From NCBI RefSeq assembly GCF_000306255.2, contig NZ_AKWY02000010.1:102163-166162 (forward strand): 64,000 nt of DNA. The letters are read 5' to 3'. The translations under genes and the position numbers were made by a program. This document shows positions 49,952-63,174 of this stretch, in pieces. Every line of letters begins with the position of its first letter. Position 1 is the first letter of the stretch. A model generated the notes under the pieces. The model was not told the DNA's origin and searched no databases. It worked only from the letters and a program-made list of their open reading frames with translations. The stretch comes from Leptospira noguchii serovar Panama str. CZ214 (lineage in GTDB: Bacteria; Spirochaetota; Leptospiria; Leptospirales; Leptospiraceae).

Positions 49952-50880
49952 ATACGTTTATGACTTTGATTGCAATTTTGGGATTGTTTAAAAACAAATT
50001 CTTTTTATAAAACTTTACTTTAGTTTTTTGGAATTAACATTTTTATTTGAGAAAATTTCAAAATGGTTCTTTGTAAATCTTGTGTTGGTATTTTGTTCAT
50101 TTTTTATGGGCTCTTATAAAAGATATTTTCCAAATTTTAAGACACGTTTTTTGGCCTGTAGCGCTGAAATCTTTTGTTGTAGCTTAGATTTTTTTAAGAT
50201 TTGTTTTTCTCATGGATATTTGATTTAGATTTTTAAAATGACCAACGATTTAAGTTTTTTAAATTACTAATTATTTGTATATTAAAATCTAAAAATGTGG
50301 GAACTCTTACGAATTAGAGATTTTACAGATAAAATCTAAAAATGTGGGAACTCTTACGAATTAGAGATTTTACAGATAAAATCTAAAAATGTGGGAACTC
50401 TTACGAATTAGAGATTTTACAGATAAAATCTAAAAATGTGGGAACTCTTACGAATTAGAGATTTTACAGATAAAATCTAAAAATGTGGGAACTCTTACGA
50501 ATTAGAGATTTTACAGATAAAATCTAAAAATGTGGGAACTCTTACAAATTTTAGATTTTACGGATAAAATTTTTATTGAACTGTGTTCGTTTGAAAATCT
50601 ACGTTCATTCTTAAATAAGAATAAATTCTCAATAAAACGAAAAAAGTAAAAATTCTTTAAAAAAGAGTAATAAAGTATATTTTTAAGTAAAAATGAAAGA
50701 TTTTCCTTTTAAATTATCAAATATCTTTGATTTTTATATCAAAAACTATGAGGAAAAATCCTTGAATGGAATTCTAAAATTAGAAGACTGACTTCAGAAG
50801 TTGTTTTCCGTTGCCGAAGTTCCATTTAGGTCTCGGGTCTCCTCGGGTTTTCTTTGGCGACATATTTTGGAAGAAACAAA
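49952..50880. other. spacer carrying the near-perfect 47-bp minisatellite
   Basis: No gene that I can support; the 66-codon frame at 50028 has no family or ribosome-binding support. The six-unit minisatellite is at 50296-50577. The remaining 300 bp before the peptidase gene should contain its promoter. Confidence 0.6.
50296..50577 (+). repeat. 47-bp minisatellite, six units
   Basis: Units begin TGTGGGAACTCTTACGAATT at 50296, 50343, 50390, 50437, 50484 and 50531, an exact 47-bp period. The first five are identical as far as I can read; the sixth diverges after CTTACAAATT. Identity between units points to recent expansion, and such loci vary between strains (VNTR typing loci of ~46 bp are known in L. 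interrogans). Confidence 0.93.
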
Positions 50881-51669
50881 ATGAAAAAAAAAACCGGTTA
50901 CATACTGGCGGGATTCCTTGTAATAGGGTTGCTCTTCAGCATTAAATCCTTTGCCAATACAAATCTCGAAGAAATTAAATTAGATAATCAATACCTTCAG
51001 ACCTACAGAGGTCAAGAAGGGATTTGGATCGTTCCCAATCGAGTTAAAGAATCGATAGGGGATTTGATTCATAATTTTGGAACGACCGAACACGAAATCA
51101 AAAGGATCAATGGAATTCCGGATAATACAAGGATTCCACTCACTGAACCTGTATTTTTTCCCTACAACGAAAACTTTATTAGAAGTCTTTTATTAGAAGA
51201 TAAGGGACGTGAAATATTTAGATCTGATCAGAGAGAATTTATTTGGCCGATCAGTTTCAAACATTCGTTTGTAACTTCTCGATTGGGAAGAAGGTGGAAC
51301 GCAATGCATTCCGGAGTTGATATAGCCTGCCCAACAGGGTCTATTGTCATTGCCGCTGCGGATGGAACGGTTTTAGAATCAAAAAAAGATGGCGGTTATG
51401 GAAATAAAATTCTACTTTCTCATCCTGGAATCAACGGAATCAATACACTCTACGCGCATAATTCTGTTCTTTATGTAAAAGAAGGGGATAAAGTAAAAAA
51501 GGGACAGATCATTGCACTTTCCGGAAATACGGGCCATACTACTGGACCTCACTTACATTTTGAAGTTCGTTATCAGAACGTAGTATTAAACCCGGAACAT
51601 TATCTTCCGGTCTTTCAATCTTCTTCCGAGGCTCGTGTTGCGATTGCTCGGGAGACAATTGAAGAATAA
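50881..51669 (+). CDS. M23-family peptidoglycan endopeptidase with LysM-like domain
   Basis: 262 residues from ATG 50881, chosen because GGAAG lies nine bases before it and it gives a proper signal peptide ([20 protein letters not shown]). Residues ~45-105 look like a LysM-type wall-binding domain ([20 protein letters not shown] ... EIKRINGI). The C-terminal LytM domain has zinc ligands H and D in [12 protein letters not shown] and HLHFEV, with AAADGTV and [11 protein letters not shown] between, so it should be active. It cuts cross-links in peptidoglycan during growth or division. The HAD phosphatase gene begins at the very next base after its stop. Confidence 0.9.
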   Translation: MKKKTGYILAGFLVIGLLFSIKSFANTNLEEIKLDNQYLQTYRGQEGIWIVPNRVKESIGDLIHNFGTTEHEIKRINGIPDNTRIPLTEPVFFPYNENFIRSLLLEDKGREIFRSDQREFIWPISFKHSFVTSRLGRRWNAMHSGVDIACPTGSIVIAAADGTVLESKKDGGYGNKILLSHPGINGINTLYAHNSVLYVKEGDKVKKGQIIALSGNTGHTTGPHLHFEVRYQNVVLNPEHYLPVFQSSSEARVAIARETIEE

Positions 51670-52482
51670 GTGACTCTCACGCGGGATTTTTGGGATCCTG
51701 AACATTATGATATTCTAATGCAGTTGCGGCCAGGCACGGCTGCATTCGATTTTGATAATACTCTTGTAAAAAACGACTTTGGGGAAGCAGTAATGGAGTC
51801 CTTTCTTTTGGAAGGAGTTCCGGCCTATAAAAAAGACATTTCTATTCTTTTAGGAGAGAATGGGGGCAAAGCGCTTTCTTATAGATTTCAAAATCCGGAT
51901 TTATTTCGTTCTATTGTTCTTTCTCAATACGAGACTATTCAATCTCAATTTGGACTGGAAGCGTCTTATCGGTGGAGTTCTTGGATATTTTCTGGTCATT
52001 CTCCCAGAGAATTGAAAGAAATTTCTAAGAAGGTCTGGAACCAACACGCTATCGATTCAGGTAGACATTCCGTTAAAATTTACCAACCGATGAAAGAACT
52101 CTTAGATCATCTAATTGAAAACAAATGGAAAATTTGGATCGTGACAGCTTCTCCAGAAGAAATCATACAATCTGTTTCTCATCTTTTTGGAATTCCGAGT
52201 GAAATGGTTTTGGGAATGCAGTTGTCCGTTAAAAACGAAGTTCACTCTCCTGAAATTTTAGAACCTTTCACGTATGGAATTGGAAAAGTAGAAAGATTAA
52301 AAATAGCGATGGGCGGTTATGCAGATCTTGTTTTTGGAGATTCTATCAATGATTTCGATTTACTAAATTCGGCAACCCAAGCGGGAATTTTTTTAGATAG
52401 GGGGAAAGGTGTAATACCTCCTTTGTCCGTAAAAATTCAACCGGTTGAAAATTGGAAAGTATTGGATCAAGTGTTTGTATGA
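51670..52482 (+). CDS. HAD-family phosphatase (phosphoserine phosphatase-like)
   Basis: 270 residues. HAD motifs in order: motif I FDFDNTLV (about 27-34, nucleophile first Asp), motif [10 protein letters not shown], motif III Lys region, motif [14 protein letters not shown]. The helical cap between motifs I and II and the overall length fit the HAD-IB group (SerB, phosphatidylglycerophosphatase, phosphocholine phosphatases). Substrate cannot be set from sequence. It starts with GTG immediately after the M23 gene stop, implying a common transcript. Confidence 0.85.
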   Translation: MTLTRDFWDPEHYDILMQLRPGTAAFDFDNTLVKNDFGEAVMESFLLEGVPAYKKDISILLGENGGKALSYRFQNPDLFRSIVLSQYETIQSQFGLEASYRWSSWIFSGHSPRELKEISKKVWNQHAIDSGRHSVKIYQPMKELLDHLIENKWKIWIVTASPEEIIQSVSHLFGIPSEMVLGMQLSVKNEVHSPEILEPFTYGIGKVERLKIAMGGYADLVFGDSINDFDLLNSATQAGIFLDRGKGVIPPLSVKIQPVENWKVLDQVFV

Positions 52483-53125
52483 TTCTTTTAATTTTGAATT
52501 TACAAACTTAGATAGAACGTAAAAATTTTAGTTATAGAATTATTCTATCAAATCTAAAAATAAGAATCGTCCAATCACTTTCCCATAAAATCTTGTTATG
52601 TGGTTATCATCAAATTAAACATTTATTTTATATAGATTTCTTATATGTATAGTAGGCGTAAAGTGGAAGTTAAAAACATATTTCTGGAAAAGTAGTATCA
52701 ACTTTTAAGTGATCCAATGTGATCTTGAAACTAGTTTTTATATTTTCGGTAACCTCTTTAGAATTGAATATAATGGAGTTATTGAAGAGTTTTTTACCTA
52801 TTACTCAAAACTATATTATAAAGTACCTAATATTTTACATAGAATCAGCGTTTTGTGATAGAATTAACGGTATTTATTTTTATAGAGATTAGTATTAGAG
52901 AAGTTGTATTTCTGTTTAATAAAAAAGAAACGAAAGAAAGTTAATTTTTCAACAACTCTAATGGATAAAAACAATTTTAAAAATATTTTGTCTTACTCAA
53001 AACTATATAACAGAGTGTTACGAATTTTTATCGCAAAAACTCGTTCGAGTACGGAATTGTTCGCTACATAGTTATCAATGGAATTGAATTACAATAAAAT
53101 TCGAAATTTAAAAGAGTTATAAAGT
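52483..53125. other. intergenic spacer with composite repeat
   Basis: No gene seen. Contains AGAATCGTCCAATCA-like remains of the dispersed repeat (about 52562-52640), a composite MITE-like region (52771-52960) and two copies of TTACTCAAAACTATAT (52802 and 52992). Confidence 0.5.
52771..52960. repeat. MITE-like element, copy 5 (interrupted or degenerate)
   Basis: Ends GGAGTTATTGAAGAG and TTAATTTTTCAACAACTCTA are those of the family, but they are ~190 bp apart and the interior includes A+T-rich sequence of the TTACTCAAAACTATAT type, suggesting a second insertion into an old copy. Confidence 0.5.
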
Positions 53126-53860
53126 ATGAAAATCGAATTTCAAAAAACCCTCGTTTTAGTTTCTGTTTCTTTGGGGAATCCTGGTGATCTGACTACAAGG
53201 GCTAAAGATTTATTAGAACATTCTGATATACTTATAGGGGAAGAACCTGGGATTACTTCTAAATTACTCAAATCGATTTCAATCTCTAAACAGTTTTTTC
53301 TCTGTAATGAACATACAACTCCTGAAGAGATTAGAAGTCTTGGAGAAGCGGTGATCAATGCGGGATTAACCGTTTTGGTTTCTGATGCAGGAACTCCTGG
53401 AATTGAAGATCCCGGCAGGGAACTTATACAAGAGGTTTTGAGAAGAGGCGGAAATGTACGTAGTGCGCCAGGTCCAATTGCGTTTGGAGCTGCCTTGAGT
53501 ATTTCCGGTTTTAAAATTTCTCCGTTTACTTTTTGTGGTTTTTTTTCCAGAGATTCTGCCGAGCGAAAAAAAGAACTGATCTATTATTTAAAACCTGGAC
53601 ATACGATTGTTTTTTACGAGACTCCGTACCGATATAAAGCGGTGCTTCGCGACTTGGATTGGGTTTTTAAAAAGATAAAGGATGATAGAGAAATTTTTTT
53701 CTGTTTGGATTTAACACTGAATTCCGAATTTCAGTTTCGTGGTAAATTAGAAAATCTTCTAAAAATTTTAGATACTCTTCCTAAAGGAAATCCTGTGATA
53801 GTTATTTCTCAAAGAAAAGAAAAGTGGGATCGATTTTCAAAATCAAAAAAATTAAGATGA
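53126..53860 (+). CDS. RsmI-type tetrapyrrole-methylase-fold methyltransferase
   Basis: 244 residues of the SAM-dependent TP-methylase fold. The N-terminus [20 protein letters not shown] corresponds to the RsmI start (usually VPTPIGN-x-x-D-x-T-x-R-A); then [12 protein letters not shown] (usually GTPLISDPG), [14 protein letters not shown], and [15 protein letters not shown]. RsmI 2'-O-methylates C1402 of 16S rRNA. The changes in the first motif make this a divergent member, so the RNA target is not certain. No close neighbours. Confidence 0.8.
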   Translation: MKIEFQKTLVLVSVSLGNPGDLTTRAKDLLEHSDILIGEEPGITSKLLKSISISKQFFLCNEHTTPEEIRSLGEAVINAGLTVLVSDAGTPGIEDPGRELIQEVLRRGGNVRSAPGPIAFGAALSISGFKISPFTFCGFFSRDSAERKKELIYYLKPGHTIVFYETPYRYKAVLRDLDWVFKKIKDDREIFFCLDLTLNSEFQFRGKLENLLKILDTLPKGNPVIVISQRKEKWDRFSKSKKLR

Positions 53861-53982
53861 AGTTTTCAGTAAAATAACCTAAATTTAATGTAAGGGATCC
53901 ATAATTCATTTTTTTTTAAAAGTTGGTAAAAGTAAGATGAAAGAAAATTTATAAGTAAATTAAAATATACTATTTATAAATT

Positions 53983-54084
53983 AGAATTGTTTAAAAATAA
54001 ATTCTCCGTCTGTTTCTGTTTTATGGAAACGATCGATTGAAGTAGTTTTGTTAATCTGAACTATGGAATTTTTCAATAATTTTA
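53983..54084 (-). repeat. MITE-like element, copy 6
   Basis: TAGAATTGTTTAAAAATAAATTC to GGAATTTTTCAATAATTTTA, 102 bp, with ATGGAAACGATCGATTGAAG inside. Confidence 0.7.
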
Positions 54085-54110
54085 GTATATATTTTTTCTC
54101 ATTAAAAACC

Positions 54111-54175
54111 ATTTCAAAAATACTTTATCTTTACCTAAAATGCTGATTGTAGTTATTCTAAAATATTTTTGAAAT
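54111..54175 (+). repeat. second inverted-repeat element family, copy 2
   Basis: ATTTCAAAAATACTTTA and TAAAATATTTTTGAAAT ends with AAAATGCTGATTGTAG in the centre, 65 bp; reverse-orientation match to 47890-47952. Confidence 0.7.
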
Positions 54176-54279
54176 AGTTTATAGAGTTGTTGGAAAATTA
54201 GTTTTCTTTTTTTCATTAAAACGAATTGATAAAAACGTTTTATTAATCGTAGATATAGATTTTTTACATCGAATTTACG

Positions 54280-55059
54280 TTATTTTAGAGAGAATTTAGA
54301 AAAAATAGAAAGATCTAAAATGACGTCTTCTAAAAATTCTTGAAAATCGGCTGGAGGAGGACAAAAAATTTTTTCTTCTTTACCTTCTTCTGTTTGAAAT
54401 GCAAAACCAATTGCGTGTAATAGTGTACGTTTTACGGGTGAATTTTTTATATGAAACTCGTTTGAGTTTTTTTTTAAAATTTTGTTTTTTGTCTGAACTG
54501 GTGAAACGAATTTTAATTCTTTTACATTTGGTTCGTTGTTTTTTCCATAAACACAATCTCCTAAGATAGGATATCCTTTTTCGCTTAAATGAAATCGAAT
54601 TTGATGTCTTCTGCCAGTATGTAGTTTTGCGAGTAAAACAGAATAATTTTCTTTGGAGTTCTGTTTCAGAGTCAAAAATTCCGTGATCGCTTTATCTCCA
54701 CCTGAAAAAACTTTACGAACTTTTTTGTTTCCGTCTTTGATATAACAGGTTTCCGTAAAATGTTTTTCTGTAATTTGTCCAGAAGTTACACAAATATAAA
54801 TCTTTAATGAATTTTTTAGAATCTGGTTGGCTTCTTCGTTTTTATCCGGATTTTTACAAAAAAATACGAGACCACTTGTATCCAAATCCAATCTATTTAC
54901 AGTTCTAAGATATTCTAAAGAAAGTTGTTTTTGAAGTTGGTCAGTAAAATTCTCTCGTTTCGAATCTTTGGTTGCATGAACTGGAATGCCAGGAGGTTTT
55001 TCTGCAAATAAAAAAGATTTACTTTCATAGAATATTTTAATATTAGAATGTTTTTCCAT
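54280..55059 (-). CDS. RluA-family pseudouridine synthase
   Basis: 259 residues. The catalytic motif is RLDLDTSGL (Asp second in RLD-x-DTSG), preceded by FAEKPPGIPVHAT and followed by LHTGRRHQIRFHLSEKGYPILGDCVYG, all standard for RluA-type enzymes that turn uridine into pseudouridine in rRNA or tRNA. No N-terminal S4 domain. The family usually has HRLD, here NRLD. The exact RNA position cannot be inferred. Confidence 0.87.
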   Translation of the reverse strand: MEKHSNIKIFYESKSFLFAEKPPGIPVHATKDSKRENFTDQLQKQLSLEYLRTVNRLDLDTSGLVFFCKNPDKNEEANQILKNSLKIYICVTSGQITEKHFTETCYIKDGNKKVRKVFSGGDKAITEFLTLKQNSKENYSVLLAKLHTGRRHQIRFHLSEKGYPILGDCVYGKNNEPNVKELKFVSPVQTKNKILKKNSNEFHIKNSPVKRTLLHAIGFAFQTEEGKEEKIFCPPPADFQEFLEDVILDLSIFSKFSLK

Positions 55060-55946
55060 AGTTCTTTTGTCGAGGTTAAAGAAAAATTTTGGTTTATTTT
55101 ATTTTTAAAAAAGTCTTCCGTTTGTGAGGTTACTTTTGGATTCTTTTACTTTTTTTATAAAATAGAAACTTTTTGTTATAGATTTTTTGGATTTGTTTAA
55201 AACTTCGAAGGTTTTCATTCTAATTTTTTATACTGGATTGTAAAGTGAGAATGGACGTTTTTAGTTTGTTTTAAATGAAAGGATTCGGCCTTTCGTTAAT
55301 GGAACTTGTGTAAAATGAATTTTTCATTTGATAATGATTGTTAAACGGTAATTTTATGTAAAATCCGATTTTTAAAATAAGAGTTATTGAAAAGTTTCAT
55401 AATTCAGATTAACAAAACCATTTCAATTGACTATTTCCATGAAATAGATTCATTTTTAAACAACTCCTTTATCTTTGATTTTATTAAGATTCTATTCCTA
55501 CAAAAACTTATAAAAATATATTGTTTAGAGTTATCAAATAAAATAATCAATATTTTTTTGTAATAAGATTTTGCGATAAAAATTTGAGGTAGTAATAATA
55601 ATTCTTTAGAAATTTCTAATATAATACTGGAGTTTCCACTGGATGTTTGAAAACGTTACAGTTTTTATTATTACTCTGACGCATAAAAATAATACTTATG
55701 CTGTACTTATTTCAAAACTTAACACGTTAGATCTCTTTCAAAAAGTCTATAAATTGGAGTTAAATGCAATTTTTCCAAAACTTTCATATCTTTGGTAAAA
55801 TCGATTTGGAACTTTTAGTATTATTTTTATACGTACTAACAGTAAATTTTCGTAGTTTTTAAGTTTTGAGACAAGCGTTACGTCTATTTTTTCAAGTGGT
55901 AGTTTTAGATTGACAAATTTCTGCTATATTAGATAAAAAAGAGCAA
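55060..55946. other. intergenic spacer with several repeats
   Basis: Nearly 0.9 kb without a gene. Holds a repeat of the TAAAATGAATTTTTCATTTGA type (55308-55375, related to 56697-56765 and to 41941), MITE-like copy 7, an ATTACTCTGACGCATAAA motif (55672, like 42439 and 63027) and TTGACA at 55910-55915 before the XRE gene. Confidence 0.55.
55381..55467 (+). repeat. MITE-like element, copy 7 (internally shortened)
   Basis: GAGTTATTGAAAAGTTTCAT to TTCATTTTTAAACAACTC. About 87 bp; the segment between CCATGAAATAGA and the right end is missing compared with the full copies. Confidence 0.62.
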
Positions 55947-56558
55947 ATGAACCCAGCTATGGAAGAATTAGAAGAGGGGAAGGAGTCTTCCTCCGAACAT
56001 ATCACCGAAGTCGTCAAAGAAAATCTAAAACTCATTCGCCATACTAAAGGGTTCTCTTTGGATAAACTCGCTTCTCGATGCGGAGTCAGTAGGGCGATGC
56101 TTTCTCAAATTGAACAAGGGAAAAGTGTTCCAACCATTTCCGTTCTTTGGAAGATTGCAAATGGGCTCAATGTACCTTTCAGCGAATTACTCAAAGAAAA
56201 AGGCACCGAAGGTGTAATTGTTATGAAGGCGGAAAACACCAAGGTTTTATTTTCTAGTTCTAAAGTTTTTTCCAGCCGAGCGCTTTTTCCTTATAATGGA
56301 AATCGCAAAACAGAGTTTTATGAACTTATTTTAAAACCGGGAGGGATCGAAGTCGCGGACCCTCACTCATCCGGCACGACTGAAAATATTGTTGTAGTTT
56401 CTGGTAAACTTCGCCTTAGGGTTGGCGAAAAAGTTGTGGAGTTGGAACCAAGAGATTCCGTTTTTTTCAGAGCGGATATTCCTCATGAATATTCTAATCC
56501 GACAGATCAAGAAACTCTAATGTATTTGGTTATGGATTATAGAGACGAAATAAATTAG
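55947..56558 (+). CDS. XRE-HTH regulator with C-terminal cupin domain
   Basis: 203 residues. HTH_XRE at about 24-80 ([36 protein letters not shown] in several blocks) and cupin_2 at about 125-195 ([50 protein letters not shown]). This layout is usual for small-molecule-responsive repressors of amine, amino-acid or sugar catabolism. No target gene sits next to it; long spacers lie on both sides. Confidence 0.88.
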   Translation: MNPAMEELEEGKESSSEHITEVVKENLKLIRHTKGFSLDKLASRCGVSRAMLSQIEQGKSVPTISVLWKIANGLNVPFSELLKEKGTEGVIVMKAENTKVLFSSSKVFSSRALFPYNGNRKTEFYELILKPGGIEVADPHSSGTTENIVVVSGKLRLRVGEKVVELEPRDSVFFRADIPHEYSNPTDQETLMYLVMDYRDEIN

Positions 56559-56948
56559 AAAATTATAAATCTTTTAAATATCTTTTGATTGAGTAAAAAA
56601 TCTTAGTTTATCGTTTCAAATTTTAAAATATGTCTTCATTTTTAGTAAAATTTTTTCCATCCTTTGGCATAAGTTTAAGAATCTATTTTATTAAAGGAAA
56701 ACCTCTATAAAATGAATTTTTTATTTAAGAATAGTCGACAAACGGCGATTTTATGCAGGAAATTTAATGATAGATCGTTGTATTGGAATTTTGTAGAGAT
56801 TCTTGAACGTTTATTGTTTCGTTAAAGTAGATACAATTTTATATCTGATTTTAAGGATGAATGATGTAGTTTTAAGTCTTATTCTAGTAAATGTGGGAAC
56901 TATTACAATTTTGAATTTTACGATATTCTCCTTTGGATCTAAAAAAGA
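56559..56948. other. intergenic spacer
   Basis: No gene seen. Repeat of the CTATAAAATGAATTTTTTATT type at 56697-56765 and one TGTGGGAACTATTACAA core at 56892, only 50 bp before the next ATG. Confidence 0.5.
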
Positions 56949-57920
56949 ATGTTAAAACGTTTTCATCCAATTGTTTTGTTTTTTTTAAGTTTCTTTCTTG
57001 TTACAATTCCATTTTCGTTTTTATTTTCGGAAAGTGTTTCGTCTGAATCGAGTTATGCGGAACAGATTTCCTGTCATCCAAACGATTGTATCTCTTTTAA
57101 ATTGGAGGAGCTTCTTTCTGAAGGTGTTCGATCTAAGGTTTTAGATCTTATGTCGGAGAATGCTGGAAAAATTCTGATCGATTCTTCCGATTTTCCTAGA
57201 AAATTTGATTCGGAAGATTTGAGCGATGTTAGAACCATTTTGGAAGAAATTTCAAAACGAGATGGTAAGGTTGCGATCGAAAAACTACATATTGCTGTTC
57301 GTTCATTTCAACTTCCTGATCCTCCTTTTCTTAAGGATGTTGGTCTTGTTGGTTGGGATGTCTTTAAAAGGATTTATAAAAAAATTTATTATAGAAAAAC
57401 TTCCGACTATCACGCTAAAGTTTTATACCATCCTGAGACATTAAACGTCTTTCTTATTTATTTTGTTCATCGTAAATACGGCGATATTTGTAATACAGTT
57501 TTTGCAAGCTGTAATGAAATTGAATATTTAGATGATGATACGTTTGATTTACAATTGTCCGCGGCTTTAAAAGAATCCAAGGAAAAAAAGATTCCGATCA
57601 AGGTTGTGTTTCGTCAAACGAAAGCAGTTCTTCCAGAAGGAAAGATCGATTTAGAATTTTTAAAAGACGTCAATCGTTCTACTCGAATTTACAAATGGAT
57701 GATCGCTGGGAAAGAAATAGAAATAAAGCCAGTTACTAAATCTAGATTTTTGGTTTTTCAAGCGGTTGTCACTGCGATCGATTATTCTTTAACCGTCTAC
57801 GATTTGATTTCTGCTTTAATGATGTATAAGCCGGCTTTGGAAAGAAAATTAGAAGTAAATTATATCGAAGGAAAACAGATTGATTCCGTGATCTTTTTTC
57901 CTCCAGAAGATTCTAAGTAG
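56949..57920 (+). CDS. exported hypothetical protein
   Basis: 323 residues with a signal peptide (FLSFFLVTIPFSFLFSESV). No family recognised. The mature part has four cysteines (ISCHPNDCISF, GDICNTVFASC), a long charged central region and a hydrophobic segment near the C-terminus (about 270-295, FLVFQAVVTAIDYSLTVYDL), which may anchor it. Stands alone between repeat-rich spacers. Confidence 0.7.
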   Translation: MLKRFHPIVLFFLSFFLVTIPFSFLFSESVSSESSYAEQISCHPNDCISFKLEELLSEGVRSKVLDLMSENAGKILIDSSDFPRKFDSEDLSDVRTILEEISKRDGKVAIEKLHIAVRSFQLPDPPFLKDVGLVGWDVFKRIYKKIYYRKTSDYHAKVLYHPETLNVFLIYFVHRKYGDICNTVFASCNEIEYLDDDTFDLQLSAALKESKEKKIPIKVVFRQTKAVLPEGKIDLEFLKDVNRSTRIYKWMIAGKEIEIKPVTKSRFLVFQAVVTAIDYSLTVYDLISALMMYKPALERKLEVNYIEGKQIDSVIFFPPEDSK

Positions 57921-58108
57921 TCGTGAATTTGATTTAAAGAACTAACTTTCATAAAATTAAATTTCTTTATAGAAAGAACGTGTAGTTCTCACATTCAGCT
58001 TTTTTACGAAAAATTTAGTTTTATACTATAATGTGAGTTCGGTGTAAGGAATTCATTTTTCTGAAAAAAATTCGGATCTGAACTTTATCGATCCATTCTT
58101 TAATACAA

Positions 58109-58210
58109 TAGAGTTGTTGAAAAATGAATCTCTATTTGTTTCTGTTTCATGGAAGCGCTGATTAAAACAGTTTTGTTAATCTGAACTATGGAATTTTTTC
58201 AATAATTCTA
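58109..58210 (-). repeat. MITE-like element, copy 8
   Basis: TAGAGTTGTTGAAAAATGAAT to GGAATTTTTTCAATAATTCTA, 102 bp, TA at both ends; contains CTGTTTCATGGAAGCGCTGA. Confidence 0.76.
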
Positions 58211-58415
58211 TTGTTTAAAAATTTGTGGGAACTACTCTATTTTATTAAAAATTTCTAAAGAATGATCGTGTAAAAAAATTCTTTGAAGTTTTGAGAAAAG
58301 TTCTATTTCAAATTCACATTATATTCTAAATTTCTTACACTAAATCCGCATTAGATTAAAACGAGCCAAGAAGAGTTTGTCCGTTTTCGGTCTGAATATT
58401 ACAACTCGAGAAGAA

Positions 58416-58440
58416 GGCCCTTCTCGAATAGAAAAGGGCC
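58416..58440 (-). terminator. terminator hairpin after the antiporter gene
   Basis: GGCCCTTCT ... AAAAGGGCC folds on itself with at least 7 bp; on the minus strand it is followed by TTCTTCT. It lies 16 bp after the antiporter stop codon. Confidence 0.6.
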
Positions 58441-58455
58441 GGAGAAAATTTTTTC

Positions 58456-59913
<1,458 letters not shown>

Positions 59914-60286
59914 CTGAAGAATTTTTAGACATATTATGAATTTGAAAGAAAGAGTAAAAGTAAAAAGACTTTCTGTTTATTTTTTTTTACGTGGTTTTAG
60001 ATTCGAGCTTTGCGTTTGAAAATGTTTCAAAACATAAAAAATTTCGAAAGACAAAGTTGTTTTTAGAGGTTAGGCGGAGGAATTTTTAAAAATCCGTGTT
60101 TTGTCGAGGTTCGTAAAACGCCACTTTGTGCAGAATGATTTCTACAAATGGTTTTCTACGGGAATTTTTTTTATATCCTACTGATCTTTATAAAACTTGA
60201 GCATCTTTCATTTTTATCGTAAAAAAACTGCTTCAGTGCAAAATATTGACTATTTTATTTTATGATTCTGAGTAATATTTATTCAT

Positions 60287-60389
60287 TAGAATTGTTGAAA
60301 AATTTCATAGTAACGATCAATAAAACTACTTCAATCGACCGTTTGCATGAAACAGAAACTAAATGGCGATTCATTTTCCAACAACTCTA
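60287..60389 (+). repeat. MITE-like element, copy 9
   Basis: TAGAATTGTTGAAAAATTTC to TTTTCCAACAACTCTA, 103 bp, TA at both ends; contains TTGCATGAAACAGAAACTAA. Closest to copy 1 (both have ATGGCGATTCATTTT or GTGGCGATTCATTTT). Confidence 0.76.
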
Positions 60390-60680
60390 TTAGAATTGTT
60401 TGTAATAAAAAAAGTGGTAGTTCCCACATTTTTTAGAAACTAAGATGTGATTGTTGGTTGGCCCGAGGAACTTGGGCTGGTTTTAAAGAATCGTGATTTA
60501 TGTTTTCGTTAAAAAATAAAATGTGGGAACTCATACAAATCAAGTTTTTACGCGAACTTGTTTATTCCAGGATAATTGGCTTTTTAGAAAGAGTTCTAAC
60601 TTTTAAGACGAACTCATATATCATTTTTATACTTCTTTGTCGGACGAGCCGGTGCATACAAAATTACTATCCAATGTGAC

Positions 60681-60708
60681 GTAAACTGTGGGAACTACCA
60701 CAGTTTAC
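60681..60708. promoter_or_regulatory. 11-bp-arm palindrome upstream of the Fur-family gene
   Basis: GTAAACTGTGG, six-base centre GAACTA, CCACAGTTTAC. The arms are perfect. It contains the common TGTGGGAACTACCAC core, here extended to a long palindrome, and ends 110 bp before ATG 60818. It could be an operator, an RNA hairpin or simply a well-kept repeat copy. Confidence 0.55.
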
Positions 60709-60817
60709 AGAATATGGATTGATCGGTTTTGAAACAAGTTCCAAATAAAATTGTGCGGAAACAAAGTTTTCGGATGTCTTATTGGTAAGAGGTTCCCGAA
60801 AACGGGATTCTAAAAAA

Positions 60818-61251
60818 ATGGAAGCGTTATTTGCTAAAAAAGTTTGTCTCACTCCGATGGAAATAGAGCGGAGATTAAAATCAGTTTCCATACAACCTAC
60901 AATGCAGAGAATATCAATCTGTCAGTATGTACTCTGTGAAGCCGATCATCCAACTGCGGAAGTAGTCAAAGAGTGGGTGGATAGTCGTTCGTTTAAAATG
61001 AGTTTAGCGACTATTTATAATACTTTGAACATTTTAGTTTCCGCCGGATTATTGAGAGAGTTTAAATTTTCCTGTTTGGGAAAGTCGGTTTATGACAGCA
61101 ATATCATAGATCACTATCATTTCTTTGACGAGAAAAGCGGAAAGTTTCACGATATAGATCCTTCTTTACTTTCTCTTAATTCTAAACTCCCACCCGAATT
61201 TCAGGTTAACAAAACAGATATATTACTTACCGGAAACCTAGTTTTAGAAAT

Positions 61252-61255
<4 letters not shown>
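60818..61255 (+). CDS. Fur-family transcriptional regulator without the CxxC zinc site
   Basis: 145 residues from ATG 60818 (an in-frame TTG at 60782 would add 12). The winged helix is plain: QPTMQRISICQYVL, HPTAEVVKEWVD, MSLATIYNTLNILVSAGLL. The metal-sensing segment DHYHFFDEKSGKFHDID keeps His-99, His-101, His-111 and Asp residues, but the C-x-x-C structural zinc site of Fur and PerR is absent, as in Irr-like members. It may sense iron, peroxide or haem (inference). Its stop overlaps the end of lpdA, which is convergent, by 4 bp. Confidence 0.87.
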
Positions 61256-62670
<1,415 letters not shown>

Positions 62671-63174
62671 AAATTTATAAATTCTCCGGAGTTATTAGAA
62701 TCGAATCGGAAAAGATTGTGCAAGGATTTTTTTAAGAATAACTTTGAAACAATCATGGTGGCTACTACGTTTCAAACAATAGACGAACCTGCTAGTGCCG
62801 ATCTTCACTTCGATTCTGCATTCACTATTTTAATACTAGTTCGGTATAACCAATGTGAAAGAGATTATTATGTACAATCTGTAACACTTGAGTTTTTAGT
62901 TCGGCTTGGTTTTCCGTCTAACACACGTTAGTTACTGTTATCATTTTTAGGCAATTACAAATCGTAACCTATAATATTCCTAATTACTGAATTAAAATCA
63001 ATTGAAGCGGGATTCTATAATAAATTACTACTCGGACGCATAAATAGAATACTTAGATTAGATTGTTTCAATAATTTGAATGTTTTAGCCATGCTCTAAA
63101 ATATCGCAAATCCCGCATTTGCGTTAATTTTTAAATAACTCTATTTTTCCCAAAATTCGACCGTTAATAACTAA
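62671..63174. other. spacer between lpdA and the IS5-family element
   Basis: No credible gene. Has an ATTACTACTCGGACGCATAAA motif (63024), shared with 42439 and in part 55672, and a TTTTTAAATAACTCTA sequence at about 63129 that resembles one end of the MITE family. Confidence 0.5.

Larger units (their letters stand above)
53861..54279. other. intergenic spacer with two repeat elements
   Basis: No gene seen. MITE-like copy 6 and the second inverted-repeat element lie side by side here, as in the spacer after ruvA; a further MITE end (GAGTTGTTGGAAAATTAG) starts at about 54184. Confidence 0.6.
57921..58455. other. intergenic spacer with MITE and terminator
   Basis: No gene seen. MITE-like copy 8, a TGTGGGAACTACT core at 58224, a degenerate core at about 57979, and the terminator of the antiporter gene. 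Confidence 0.6.
59914..60817. other. repeat-rich spacer between antiporter and Fur-family gene
   Basis: No gene seen over 0.9 kb. Contains TTTTTATCGTAAAAAAAC (60218, like 47833), MITE-like copy 9, TGTGGGAACT cores at 60419 (inverted) and 60522, and the fully palindromic version at 60681. Confidence 0.6.

Noticed and set aside
50028..50228. 66-codon hydrophobic open frame
   Set aside because: A+T-rich spacer of this kind gives Phe/Leu-rich frames by chance; no ribosome-binding site or signal for a real protein.
50296..50577. Possible CRISPR array (regular direct repeats)
   Set aside because: The 47-bp units are identical throughout with no variable spacers, and there are no cas genes; it is a tandem minisatellite.
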